A DNA stretch of 5,974 nucleotides. Source: an uncultured Oscillospiraceae bacterium. Lineage in GTDB: Bacteria > Bacillota > Clostridia > Oscillospirales > Ruminococcaceae. Positions within the stretch are counted from its first letter, which is position 1; the number at the start of each line of letters is the position of its first letter. The notes under the pieces are model-generated. The model ran no database searches and was not told the origin of the DNA. It saw only the letters and a list, made by a program, of their open reading frames with translations. Positions 1 through 5,879 of the stretch are shown one piece after another. The stretch covers positions 1-5,974 of the forward strand of contig URFD01000094.1 of NCBI GenBank assembly GCA_900547015.1. The letters are read 5' to 3'. The translations under genes were made by a program, and so were the position numbers.

Positions 1-573
1 TATCGGTACAAGAAAACCAGTGAGAGCAGTTACGGCAGCTACACCAGCATCTATTCCGGCACGACAAAAAGCGGAACTTCTTTCAGCTACTCCAATTTGG
101 AACTGTGCAATCTGGATGCCAACAGTTCCTACGACTTCCATCTACAGATCCAAGACAAGCTCTATTCCTTGAGCAGTCTGGATCTGTATTTTACTGTTCC
201 GCAGGGCACGCCGCTCATTGCGCTTCGGAAAAAGAAGGTCGGCATCAACACGCCGGACCCGCAAGCCACGCTGGATGTGGACGGCAGCATCCACATGAAC
301 GGCGTCAATGTCCACGGCAAAATGGGTAGAGTGGACGGTTCGACCACCGACCTCAACAATGTAAAGACTCCCGGCTACTATTTTGCGTATTCCGCTTCCA
401 CGGAAAAGCACTTTCCGACCACCACAATCGGTATGCTGGAGGTCTTTCTGCCGGAGAGCTACTTCATTCAACAGCGATACACCGTCTATAACGGCTCAAG
501 GATGTATATTCGGGGAAACTATGGCGGCACATGGTCTTCGTGGCACACGGTGTCGCTAACCACAGTAACATAA
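1..573 (+). CDS. Phage tail / receptor-binding protein, C-terminal part (5' end outside window)
   Basis: The frame is open from base 1, so this is the last 190 residues of a longer protein; the in-frame TTG at 97 has no ribosome site and is not a real start. Residues about 40-75 look like the end of a fibronectin-III-like beta domain. They are followed by the segment VGINTPDPQATLDVDG (about 80-95), a pattern typical of tail fibre proteins of Gram-positive siphophages (DUF859-like, from memory of the family). From about residue 118 to the end, aromatic- and glycine-rich sequence with PGYYF and GGTWSSWHTV resembles the knob-type receptor-binding tip seen at the end of many tail fibres. The role is therefore probably host-surface binding at the virion tail. 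It precedes the lysis genes, the usual position for the last structural gene. A structural phage protein is likely; the exact family is less sure. Confidence 0.75.
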   Translation, partial: YRYKKTSESSYGSYTSIYSGTTKSGTSFSYSNLELCNLDANSSYDFHLQIQDKLYSLSSLDLYFTVPQGTPLIALRKKKVGINTPDPQATLDVDGSIHMNGVNVHGKMGRVDGSTTDLNNVKTPGYYFAYSASTEKHFPTTTIGMLEVFLPESYFIQQRYTVYNGSRMYIRGNYGGTWSSWHTVSLTTVT

Positions 574-591
574 AGAATATTTTTCGGAATC

Positions 592-617
592 AAGGCTCTC
601 TGCGGAGTGCCTTTTTT
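592..617 (+). terminator. Hairpin terminator after the tail gene
   Basis: AAGGC and CTC arms pair with GAG and GCCTT across one T-T mismatch, closing a TGCG loop, and a six-T run follows (612-617). It lies 18 nt after the tail gene stop and upstream of the holin ribosome site. The stem is short, so it may be only partly effective and let some late transcription into the lysis genes. Confidence 0.55.
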
Positions 618-654
618 CATACACAAATTCAACTTTCAAAGGAGGACAAACAAC

Positions 655-1068
655 ATGAAAGAATTCTGGACGACCATTCAGGTGGTGTTCGCCGGAATCG
701 GCGGCTGGCTGGGATGGTTCTTGGGAGGATGTGACGGCTTGCTTTATGCGCTTCTGGCTTTCGTAGTCATCGACTACATCACCGGCATCATGTGCGCCGT
801 GGTGGATAAGAAGCTGTCCAGCGAAGTCGGATTCAAGGGCATTTTCAAAAAGGTGCTCATCTTCGCTCTGGTTGGCATCGGGCATATTCTCGACACCCGC
901 GTCATCGGCAGCGGCTCGGTGATGCGTACTGCCGTCATTTTCTTCTATTTGTCGAATGAGGGCGTGTCCCTGTTGGAAAACGCCGCATACCTGGGACTGC
1001 CCATTCCGCAGAAGCTGAAATCTGTGCTGGAGCAGCTTCATGACCGCAGTGAAAAGGAGGATGAATAA
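655..1068 (+). CDS. Phage holin, TcdE/phage_holin_4 type
   Basis: A 137-residue membrane protein that would form lesions in the cytoplasmic membrane and release the endolysin to the cell wall. Hydrophobic segments lie at about residues 8-24, 28-50, 63-79 and 88-107. The family's recognisable features are all present: a DYITG motif at the end of the second segment (residues 40-44), a short charged loop (DKKLSSEVGFKGIFKK), the FFYLSNEGVSLLENA stretch (96-110), a GLPIP turn (114-118), and a charged C-terminal tail. The start is ATG 655, with AAAGGAGG at 638-645 spaced 9 nt; an in-frame GTG at 607 sits inside the upstream hairpin and is rejected. The gene ends 1 nt before the endolysin start, so the two are co-transcribed and probably translationally linked. 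The length is close to the usual 130-150 for this family. Confidence 0.92.
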   Translation: MKEFWTTIQVVFAGIGGWLGWFLGGCDGLLYALLAFVVIDYITGIMCAVVDKKLSSEVGFKGIFKKVLIFALVGIGHILDTRVIGSGSVMRTAVIFFYLSNEGVSLLENAAYLGLPIPQKLKSVLEQLHDRSEKEDE

Positions 1069-1069
1069 C

Positions 1070-2017
1070 ATGGCTTACACGAACAGCCCCCTGGTGTCCT
1101 ACACCAAACTCAGCCCGAACCACTCTGGGCAGCGCACCCACAGCATTGACCGCATCACACCGCACTGCGTGGTGGGTCAGTGCTCGGTGGAAACTCTGGG
1201 CAATATTTTTCTGCCTGCATCCCGGCAGGCAAGCAGCAACTACGGCATCGGCGTGGACGGTCGGGTCGGGATGTATGTGGAAGAGAAAAACCGCTCCTGG
1301 TGCTCCTCCTCCGCAGCCAACGACCAGAGAGCTATCACCATCGAGTGTGCCAGCGACAATACCGAGCCGTATGCGTTCAAGGATGTGGTGTACCAGCGGC
1401 TCATCGAGCTTTGCACCGATATCTGCAGGCGCAACAGCAAAACCAAGCTGCTCTGGCTGGGCGATAAGACCAAGACGCTCAACTACACCCCGAAATCTGA
1501 CGAGATGGTGCTGACCGTCCATCGGTGGTTTGCGAACAAAAGCTGCCCCGGTAACTGGATGTATGCCCGTATGGGTGATTTGGCATCCAAGGTCACGGCA
1601 GCGCTCGGCAGTGAGGTGAAGCCTGCCGACCCAGTCAAGCCCACTGGGCCTATCAAGGTTGGCGACCTCGTGACCATCACAGGCAGCACCTACTATGGCG
1701 GCAAATCCATCCCCGGCTGGGTGAAGAAGCTCCGCTGGTATGTGGTAGAGGTCAGCGGTGACCGTGCGGTCATCAATAAGGACGAGTCCGGCAGATACGC
1801 CATCATGTCGCCGGTCAAGACCTCTGCGCTTGCCTTGGCAGGCACGAAACCCTCCGAGGATTACCGCATCCACACCGTGGTGCATGGTGACACCCTCTGG
1901 GCAATCGCCAAGAAGTATCTCGGCAACGGCAGCCGCTACAAGGAAATCGTCAGCCTGAATGGGCTGAAAAGCAATGTCATCTACAGCGGCATGAAGCTGA
2001 AGATTCCGAACAAGTAA
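1070..2017 (+). CDS. Endolysin: N-acetylmuramoyl-L-alanine amidase with SH3b-like and LysM domains
   Basis: A 315-residue lysin expected to cut the amide bond between N-acetylmuramic acid and L-alanine in peptidoglycan. Residues about 20-180 form an Amidase_2/PGRP domain. Likely zinc ligands are H32 (ITPHC), H151 (VHRWF) and C159 (SCPG), with E92 (ITIEC) in a core strand. Residues about 195-250 (from KVGDLVTITG, with the aromatic WYVVEVSGDRAVI strand) look like an SH3b-type module. Residues 268-313 are a LysM peptidoglycan-binding repeat (HTVVHGDTLWAIAKKYLG, then NGLK and GMKLKIP). There is no signal peptide, consistent with holin-dependent release. The start at 1070 lies 9 nt after AAAGGAGG (1053-1060). 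In-frame ATGs at 1040 and 1061 are less suitable: the first lies upstream of that ribosome site and the second directly abuts it. A strong terminator follows, closing the lysis unit. Confidence 0.93.
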   Translation: MAYTNSPLVSYTKLSPNHSGQRTHSIDRITPHCVVGQCSVETLGNIFLPASRQASSNYGIGVDGRVGMYVEEKNRSWCSSSAANDQRAITIECASDNTEPYAFKDVVYQRLIELCTDICRRNSKTKLLWLGDKTKTLNYTPKSDEMVLTVHRWFANKSCPGNWMYARMGDLASKVTAALGSEVKPADPVKPTGPIKVGDLVTITGSTYYGGKSIPGWVKKLRWYVVEVSGDRAVINKDESGRYAIMSPVKTSALALAGTKPSEDYRIHTVVHGDTLWAIAKKYLGNGSRYKEIVSLNGLKSNVIYSGMKLKIPNK

Positions 2018-2031
2018 ACCGAACCTATCAC

Positions 2032-2073
2032 ACGCCCTCTGCGGATTTTTCCGTGGAGGGCGTTATTTTTTTT
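2032..2073 (+). terminator. Strong rho-independent terminator after the endolysin
   Basis: A 13-bp stem, 2032-2044 against 2051-2063 with two G-T wobbles, closes a six-base loop (ATTTTT). It is followed directly by TA and an eight-T run. It starts 14 nt after the endolysin stop and should isolate the lysis transcript from the recombinase module. That implies a separate promoter for the genes downstream. Confidence 0.9.
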
Positions 2074-2085
2074 GCCCATTTTACC

Positions 2086-2133
2086 CTGACAAAAGTGCCT
2101 TTTCTCTGGGTATAGCGAGAAACGCTATTTCTC
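2086..2133 (+). promoter_or_regulatory. Candidate promoter/operator with overlapping inverted repeats
   Basis: This lies between the endolysin terminator and the first gene of the recombinase module, where a promoter is required. A possible -35 (CTGACA, 2086-2091) and -10 (TATAGC, 2111-2116) are 19 bp apart, which is wide and a weak match. The stronger signal is symmetry: ATAGCG (2112-2117) pairs with CGCTAT (2123-2128) around AGAAA. GAGAAA (2117-2122) can instead pair with TTTCTC at 2128-2133, or with a second TTTCTC copy at 2101-2106. The arms share bases, so the folds exclude one another. It could be an operator, a switching leader, or part of a recombination site. The promoter call itself is weak. 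Confidence 0.35.
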
Positions 2134-2154
2134 AGGAATGAGGTATCAATCACT

Positions 2155-2556
2155 ATGACAGACACGGAACGCTCACGAATTGTGGAACTCCAACACCAGG
2201 GCTACGGGTATAAGAAAATATCCGCTATAACAGGGCTACCGCTTAACACTGTAAAGTCCTTTTGCGCCAGACATCCTGTGCAGATCAAAGAGATGCCGGA
2301 CTCAAATGCCCTGTGCCGAAACTGCCTGACTCCGCTTGAGCAGACACCGCATAAACGGAAAAGGATGTTCTGCTCCGATGCCTGCCGAATGGCGTGGTGG
2401 AACGCACATCCCGAAAGAGTGCAGCGAAAAGCGTACTACACACTCACTTGCCGACATTGCGGGAAGCAGTTTGAAAGCTATGGCAACAGCCATCGGGTGT
2501 TCTGCTCCCGTGACTGCTATTTGAAATTCCGCAGGAAGGAGGCCGACCATGAGTGA
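2155..2556 (+). CDS. Small DNA-binding protein: helix-turn-helix plus two zinc knuckles
   Basis: A 133-residue protein. Residues about 4-40 form a sigma-factor/resolvase-like helix-turn-helix (RSRIVELQHQGYGYKKISAITGL, ending in NTVKSFCARH). Two CxxC...CxxxC zinc knuckles follow: C54/C57 with C73/C77, and C99/C102 with C117/C121. Each ends in a similar FCS-x-x-C motif, so they look like an internal duplication. Such proteins are often labelled 'RNA polymerase subunit sigma-70' in Clostridia, but no promoter-binding sigma regions are visible and that name is probably misleading. It begins the recombinase module behind its own leader. The ribosome site is weak (GAGG 2140-2143, 11 nt before ATG). 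Its end overlaps the next gene by 8 nt. It is probably a regulator or accessory factor for the recombinases; that role is inferred from position only. Confidence 0.8.
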   Translation: MTDTERSRIVELQHQGYGYKKISAITGLPLNTVKSFCARHPVQIKEMPDSNALCRNCLTPLEQTPHKRKRMFCSDACRMAWWNAHPERVQRKAYYTLTCRHCGKQFESYGNSHRVFCSRDCYLKFRRKEADHE

Positions 2557-2707
2557 TTACGATAAGCGTCTGTTTGCCTACCAGTTGGCGATGGCACTCG
2601 CCCGGAGTATGCGTTCCAAGGGGCTGATCTCAGCCAAAGAGTACGCTAAAATTGATACGATCATCGCCAATAAATATGGCATATCTTCGTGTAGTATATT
2701 CCGCTGA
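2549..2707 (+). CDS. SHOCT-like small protein, 52 residues
   Basis: This ORF starts at ATG 2549, 7 nt after an excellent ribosome site (AGGAAGGAGG, 2532-2541), and overlaps the preceding gene by 8 nt in another frame, so translation is probably coupled. The 52 residues are mostly helical: an N-terminal amphipathic helix (YDKRLFAYQLAMALARSM, about 4-21), then SKGLISAKEYAKIDTIIANK, which matches the short C-terminal oligomerisation (SHOCT) pattern of a helix, a Gly-Leu-Ile turn and a second helix. It ends in SSCSIFR. As I recall, similar small proteins commonly lie just upstream of serine recombinase genes in Clostridia elements. No catalytic residues are visible. A protein-protein adaptor for the recombinases or the neighbouring zinc protein is possible but unproven. 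Confidence 0.8.
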   Translation: MSDYDKRLFAYQLAMALARSMRSKGLISAKEYAKIDTIIANKYGISSCSIFR

Positions 2708-2753
2708 AATCGCTGGATAACTGGGGCATTCAGAGGTAATATGTAACACACCT

Positions 2754-2763
2754 AAGGAGGTGA
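2754..2763 (+). promoter_or_regulatory. Very strong ribosome binding site of the first recombinase
   Basis: AAGGAGGTGA matches the anti-Shine-Dalgarno sequence over ten bases, and its GGAGG core ends 7 nt before ATG 2768. It fixes the start of the first recombinase and suggests high translation initiation compared with the weak site of the zinc-knuckle gene at the front of the same module. Confidence 0.85.
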
Positions 2764-2767
2764 ACCG

Positions 2768-4051
2768 ATGGATAGAATTATAAAACGGGTCGATTTCCCG
2801 AAAATCATGCAGCCGCAGTTTTTGAAAGTATGCGCCTACACCCGTGTTTCCTCCGGCAAGGATGCGATGCTCCATTCGCTTTCTGCCCAGGTCAGTCATT
2901 ACAGCGAAATGATCCAGTCCCATACCGGCTGGGTCTACTGCGGCGTTTACAGCGACGAAGCCCTGACCGGAACCAAGAGCGACCGGGACGGCTTTCAGCA
3001 GATGCTGACAGACTGCCGTGCCGGGAAAATCGATATGGTCATTACAAAGAGCATTTCCCGCTTTGCCAGAAACACCGTCACTCTTTTGGAAACCGTCCGA
3101 GAGCTGAAAAGCCTGGGCGTTGATGTGTTCTTCGAAGAACAGAACATCCACACCATGAGCGCTGACGGTGAGTTGATGCTGACCATCCTGGCATCGTATG
3201 CCCAGGAGGAAAGCCGCTCCGTCAGCGAAAACCAGAAGTGGCGTGTCAAACGGAACTTTGAAGCAGGAATCCCCTGGAACGGGCGAATGCTCGGATACCG
3301 AATGCAGGATGGCAAATACTACATCATTCCGGAGGAGGCGGAGCTGGTTCGCCGCATTTATCGAGAATTTCTCGACGGCATGGGTCGAAACCGCATCGCT
3401 GCAAAGCTGAATGACGAGGGCATTCAACCCACCAGATACGGTGAAGAATGGCATCCGCAGACGATTGCAAAGATACTACGGAACTACGCCTACACGGGCA
3501 ATCTGCTCCTTCAGCGATTTTACTGTGAAAGCTACATCACGAAGAAAACGGTTCCCAACAACGGGCAGAAAACAATGTACCATGCGGAAAGAACCCATGA
3601 AGCCATTATCCCTTTGGAAGAGTGGAAGGCAGTGCAGACAGAAATTGAACGGCGAGCTGAGCAGCACAAATCGAAGCCGCCCGCACAGCCGTCTTTCTTT
3701 TACACTGGTCGCATTCAGTGTGCAAAATGCGGGAAGAACTTCCGCAGGAAAACAACGGCAGCACGGGTGGTTTGGATCTGTGCCACGCTCAACACCAAAG
3801 GGAAAAAGCACTGCGCTTCCAAGCAGATACCGGAGGCCACCCTTGACGAGCTGGTGCGACAGGTCACGGATGACCCTTTCAGCGTCAAAAAAATCATTGC
3901 CGGTGACGGCAACACCCTGCACTTTCACTTTTCAGACGGCTCAGTGGTCACACGCACCTGGACAGACCGTTCACGAGCTGAAAGCTGGACGCCGGAAATG
4001 AAAGAAAAGGCACGACAGCAGTCACTGGCAAGAAGGAGGCAAAAATCATGA
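2768..4051 (+). CDS. Large serine recombinase A, lacking the coiled-coil insertion
   Basis: A 427-residue site-specific recombinase of the large serine (resolvase/invertase) family. The catalytic domain spans about residues 20-165: YTRVSS places the nucleophile at S28 with R26, and the SISRFARN segment supplies R98 and R101. The GELMLTILASYAQEESRSVSEN stretch is the start of the long E-helix used for dimer and tetramer contacts. A recombinase DNA-binding domain follows (about 175-275). A zinc ribbon has C318, C321, C338 and C349. Typical large serine integrases then carry a long coiled coil; here only about 15 residues separate the ribbon from a short beta segment (NTLHFHFSDGSVVTRTW) and a basic helical tail. 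The protein is about 100 residues shorter than its partner for this reason, with no frameshift visible. Its stop overlaps the next start as ATGA. Confidence 0.93.
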   Translation: MDRIIKRVDFPKIMQPQFLKVCAYTRVSSGKDAMLHSLSAQVSHYSEMIQSHTGWVYCGVYSDEALTGTKSDRDGFQQMLTDCRAGKIDMVITKSISRFARNTVTLLETVRELKSLGVDVFFEEQNIHTMSADGELMLTILASYAQEESRSVSENQKWRVKRNFEAGIPWNGRMLGYRMQDGKYYIIPEEAELVRRIYREFLDGMGRNRIAAKLNDEGIQPTRYGEEWHPQTIAKILRNYAYTGNLLLQRFYCESYITKKTVPNNGQKTMYHAERTHEAIIPLEEWKAVQTEIERRAEQHKSKPPAQPSFFYTGRIQCAKCGKNFRRKTTAARVVWICATLNTKGKKHCASKQIPEATLDELVRQVTDDPFSVKKIIAGDGNTLHFHFSDGSVVTRTWTDRSRAESWTPEMKEKARQQSLARRRQKS

Positions 4052-5631
4052 ACACTGCGGTTCGGACGGTTACGGTGATACCACCGTCCATCAACCCCAT
4101 GACCCACCTAACTGACACGCCGCTTTACAAACTGCGAGTTGCTGCTTACGCCCGTGTTTCCACGGACAGCGATGAGCAGTTCACCAGCTACGAAGCTCAA
4201 ATCGACTACTACACGCAGTACATTCAGAGAAACCCGGAATGGACATTCGTAAAGGTCTATACAGATGAGGGGATTTCCGGCACGAATACCAAGCACCGTG
4301 CGGGTTTCAATGAGATGATCGAGGATGCCTTGGCGGGAAAAATCGACCTCATCGTTACAAAGTCCGTCAGCCGATTCGCTCGAAACACCGTGGATAGCCT
4401 CGTCACCATCCGCAAACTCAAAGAGAAAGGCGTCCAGGTCTACTTTGAAAAGGAGAACATTTACACCTTCGACGGCAAGGGTGAACTGCTGCTCACCATC
4501 ATGTCGAGCTTGGCGCAGGAAGAAAGCCGCTCCATTTCGGAGAATGTAACCTGGGGGCAGAGAAAACGTTTCGCCGACGGGAAGGTCAACCTGCCATATA
4601 AGCAGTTCCTCGGTTACCGCAAAGGAGCGGACGGCTTTCCAGAAGTTGTACCGGAGGAGGCGGTCATTGTCCGCCGAATCTATACTCGATTCATGGAGGG
4701 GCTGACGCCGGGAGCTATTGCAAAGGAGCTGACAGCGGATGGAATTCCGACTCCATCGGGAAAACAACGCTGGCAGACCAGTACAGTGGAAAGCATCCTC
4801 CAAAATGAGAAGTACAAGGGCGCTGCACTCCTGCAAAAATGCTTTACAGTCGATTTCCTCACGAAAAAGAGGAAGGTCAACGAGGGCGAGGTGCCGCAGT
4901 ATTATGTGGAACACAGCCATGAGCCAATCATTACGCCGGAAGAGTTCGACAAAGTTCAGACGGAACTTGCTCGGCGCAAGCGAATAAGCCGCCAGTACAG
5001 CGGAAAGAGCATTTTCTCCTCCCGCATCGTCTGCGGGGACTGCGGTTCCTACTTTGGCTCAAAAGTCTGGAACTCAACCTCAAAATACCGCAGGGTCATC
5101 TGGCAATGCAACGGCAAATTTAAGGGTGAGCACAAATGCGAAACGCCGCATCTGGACGAGGAAACCATCAAAGCACGGTTTGTTGCTGCTATCAACGCCA
5201 TTATCGACAGCAAGGACAACATCCTTGAGGACTGCCGTCTGATGCAAACCACGCTGACAGACTGCACGGGCATTGATGCAGAGATCGAGAGCCTGCTTGA
5301 GGAGATCGATGTGGTGGCCGAGCTGACAAAACGCTGCATCGCAGAGAATTCACAGACGGCGCAGAACCAGAATGAATACGCCGCCCGGTACAATGGATTT
5401 GTGGAGCGGTACGAAAAAGCCAAGGCACAGCTTGAGCAACTTCGCGCCACAAAGGTTGCACGGGAAGCCCAGGCGGAAGCCATTGGAGCATTTATGTTCG
5501 AGGTGCAGGAACTGGATGCCCTCACCAATTTCGACGATAAGCTCTGGCTGACCGTCATTGACACAGTGACCGTCCACGCCGACGGACGAATGACCTTCAA
5601 ATTCCAGGGCGGCACAGAAATCGAGGCGTGA
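4048..5631 (+). CDS. Large serine recombinase B, with coiled coil
   Basis: A 527-residue large serine recombinase, probably the main integrase. After about 29 extra N-terminal residues, the catalytic domain (about 30-175) has YARVST with nucleophile S38 and R36, then SVSRFARN with R109 and R112, and the GELLLTIMSSLAQEESRSISEN helix, very close to the partner. The recombinase domain is at about 190-295. The zinc ribbon has C329, C332, C354 and C364. Residues about 409-480 are rich in Glu, Lys, Ala and Gln with leucines at heptad-like spacing and fit the coiled-coil insertion that governs synapsis and direction in this family. A short beta segment ends the protein (TVHADGRMTFKFQGG). The start overlaps the previous stop by 4 nt, with AGAAGGAGG at 4031-4039 inside the previous gene's tail, so co-translation is expected. 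All visible catalytic residues are intact. Confidence 0.95.
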   Translation: MNTAVRTVTVIPPSINPMTHLTDTPLYKLRVAAYARVSTDSDEQFTSYEAQIDYYTQYIQRNPEWTFVKVYTDEGISGTNTKHRAGFNEMIEDALAGKIDLIVTKSVSRFARNTVDSLVTIRKLKEKGVQVYFEKENIYTFDGKGELLLTIMSSLAQEESRSISENVTWGQRKRFADGKVNLPYKQFLGYRKGADGFPEVVPEEAVIVRRIYTRFMEGLTPGAIAKELTADGIPTPSGKQRWQTSTVESILQNEKYKGAALLQKCFTVDFLTKKRKVNEGEVPQYYVEHSHEPIITPEEFDKVQTELARRKRISRQYSGKSIFSSRIVCGDCGSYFGSKVWNSTSKYRRVIWQCNGKFKGEHKCETPHLDEETIKARFVAAINAIIDSKDNILEDCRLMQTTLTDCTGIDAEIESLLEEIDVVAELTKRCIAENSQTAQNQNEYAARYNGFVERYEKAKAQLEQLRATKVAREAQAEAIGAFMFEVQELDALTNFDDKLWLTVIDTVTVHADGRMTFKFQGGTEIEA

Positions 5632-5651
5632 GTCCCAAGAAAAATGAAAAG

Positions 5652-5680
5652 ACCGCAGGTTTCAACGCCTGCGGTTTATT
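5652..5680 (+). terminator. Terminator after the recombinase operon
   Basis: ACCGCAGG (5652-5659) pairs perfectly with CCTGCGGT (5668-5675) around an eight-base loop, followed by a modest T-rich tail (TTATT). It starts 20 nt after the recombinase B stop. The tail is weaker than that of the other terminators here. Confidence 0.7.
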
Positions 5681-5702
5681 GCTGTCCCCATGGGTAGAGT
5701 AA

Positions 5703-5777
5703 TGCACCCCCTAAAGCCGTGGTTGCACCCCCCTAAAATCGAAAATGCACCCCCCTCCAAACCGTAATTGCACCCCC
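5703..5777. repeat. Four tandem TGCACCCCC repeats, probable transposon end
   Basis: Copies begin at 5703, 5724, 5746 and 5769, so the spacing is 21, 22 and 23 bp, about two helical turns. The second and third copies have six Cs, the others five. The spacers are A-rich and share CTAAA and CCGT/TCGA-like bases. Regular same-face repeats starting with TG and lying next to a shift to AT-rich sequence resemble the multiple transposase-binding repeats at the ends of IS21-type elements. That assignment is from general knowledge and is not proven here. If correct, the element edge would be near 5703 and its body would lie to the right. No CRISPR features are present. Confidence 0.6.
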
Positions 5778-5805
5778 TTAACGGGTTTCTATCAAAATTA
5801 CGGTT
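5760..5805. repeat. 10-bp inverted repeat flanking the last TGCACCCCC copy
   Basis: AACCGTAATT (5760-5769) is the exact reverse complement of AATTACGGTT (5796-5805), with the fourth TGCACCCCC copy between the arms. It may be a protein-binding site at the element end or a weak hairpin; the 26-base loop makes an RNA role less likely. Confidence 0.45.
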
Positions 5806-5815
5806 CTTTGCCATT

Positions 5816-5872
5816 CAGGGTGTTCTTATAGTTACTGAGAAGTAAATTGTAAGAACGCCCTGTTTTTTTTTT
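5816..5872 (+). terminator. Long hairpin terminator with GAGA tetraloop and 10-T tract
   Basis: A 13-bp lower stem (5816-5828 with 5850-5862, one G-T wobble) is followed by a small internal loop and a 5-bp upper stem TTACT/AGTAA closed by GAGA, a GNRA-type tetraloop. Ten Ts follow (5863-5872). It works for plus-strand transcription, meaning transcripts arriving from the recombinase side. There is no T run on the other side, so it should not terminate minus-strand transcripts in the same way. Within a transposon end, such a structure would shield the element from outside transcription. Confidence 0.85.
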
Positions 5873-5879
5873 AATTGTG

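Noticed and set aside
97..99. TTG as the start of the tail gene.
   Set aside because: The frame is open back to base 1 with coherent protein sequence, and there is no ribosome site before 97.
607..609. GTG as the holin start.
   Set aside because: It lies inside the hairpin terminator. ATG 655 has a strong ribosome site at correct spacing and gives the normal family N-terminus.
1040..1063. Upstream in-frame ATGs (1040, 1061) as the endolysin start.
   Set aside because: 1040 lies within the holin gene and upstream of the ribosome site; 1061 directly abuts that site. ATG 1070 has 9-nt spacing.
935..1885. A 316-residue open frame on the minus strand opposite the endolysin, with similar long minus frames at 142-471, 556-1071, 2630-3454 and 4108-4920.
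   Set aside because: All lie in exact codon register with the plus-strand genes. A stop there needs a sense TTA, CTA or TCA codon, which these genes rarely use, so the frames stay open by codon bias. Their sequences are rich in His, Ala and Arg and look like no family, and they cross gene boundaries without ribosome sites.
4048..5631. Recombinase B as a degraded or frameshifted gene.
   Set aside because: The frame is continuous, with catalytic residues, zinc ribbon, coiled coil and C-terminal strand all present.
5687..5694. CCCATGGG palindrome as an attachment-site core.
   Set aside because: An 8-bp palindrome is too short and common, and no second copy or flanking symmetry was seen.
5703..5777. 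CRISPR array.
   Set aside because: The repeats are only 9-10 bp, spacers are 11-14 bp, and no cas gene is present.
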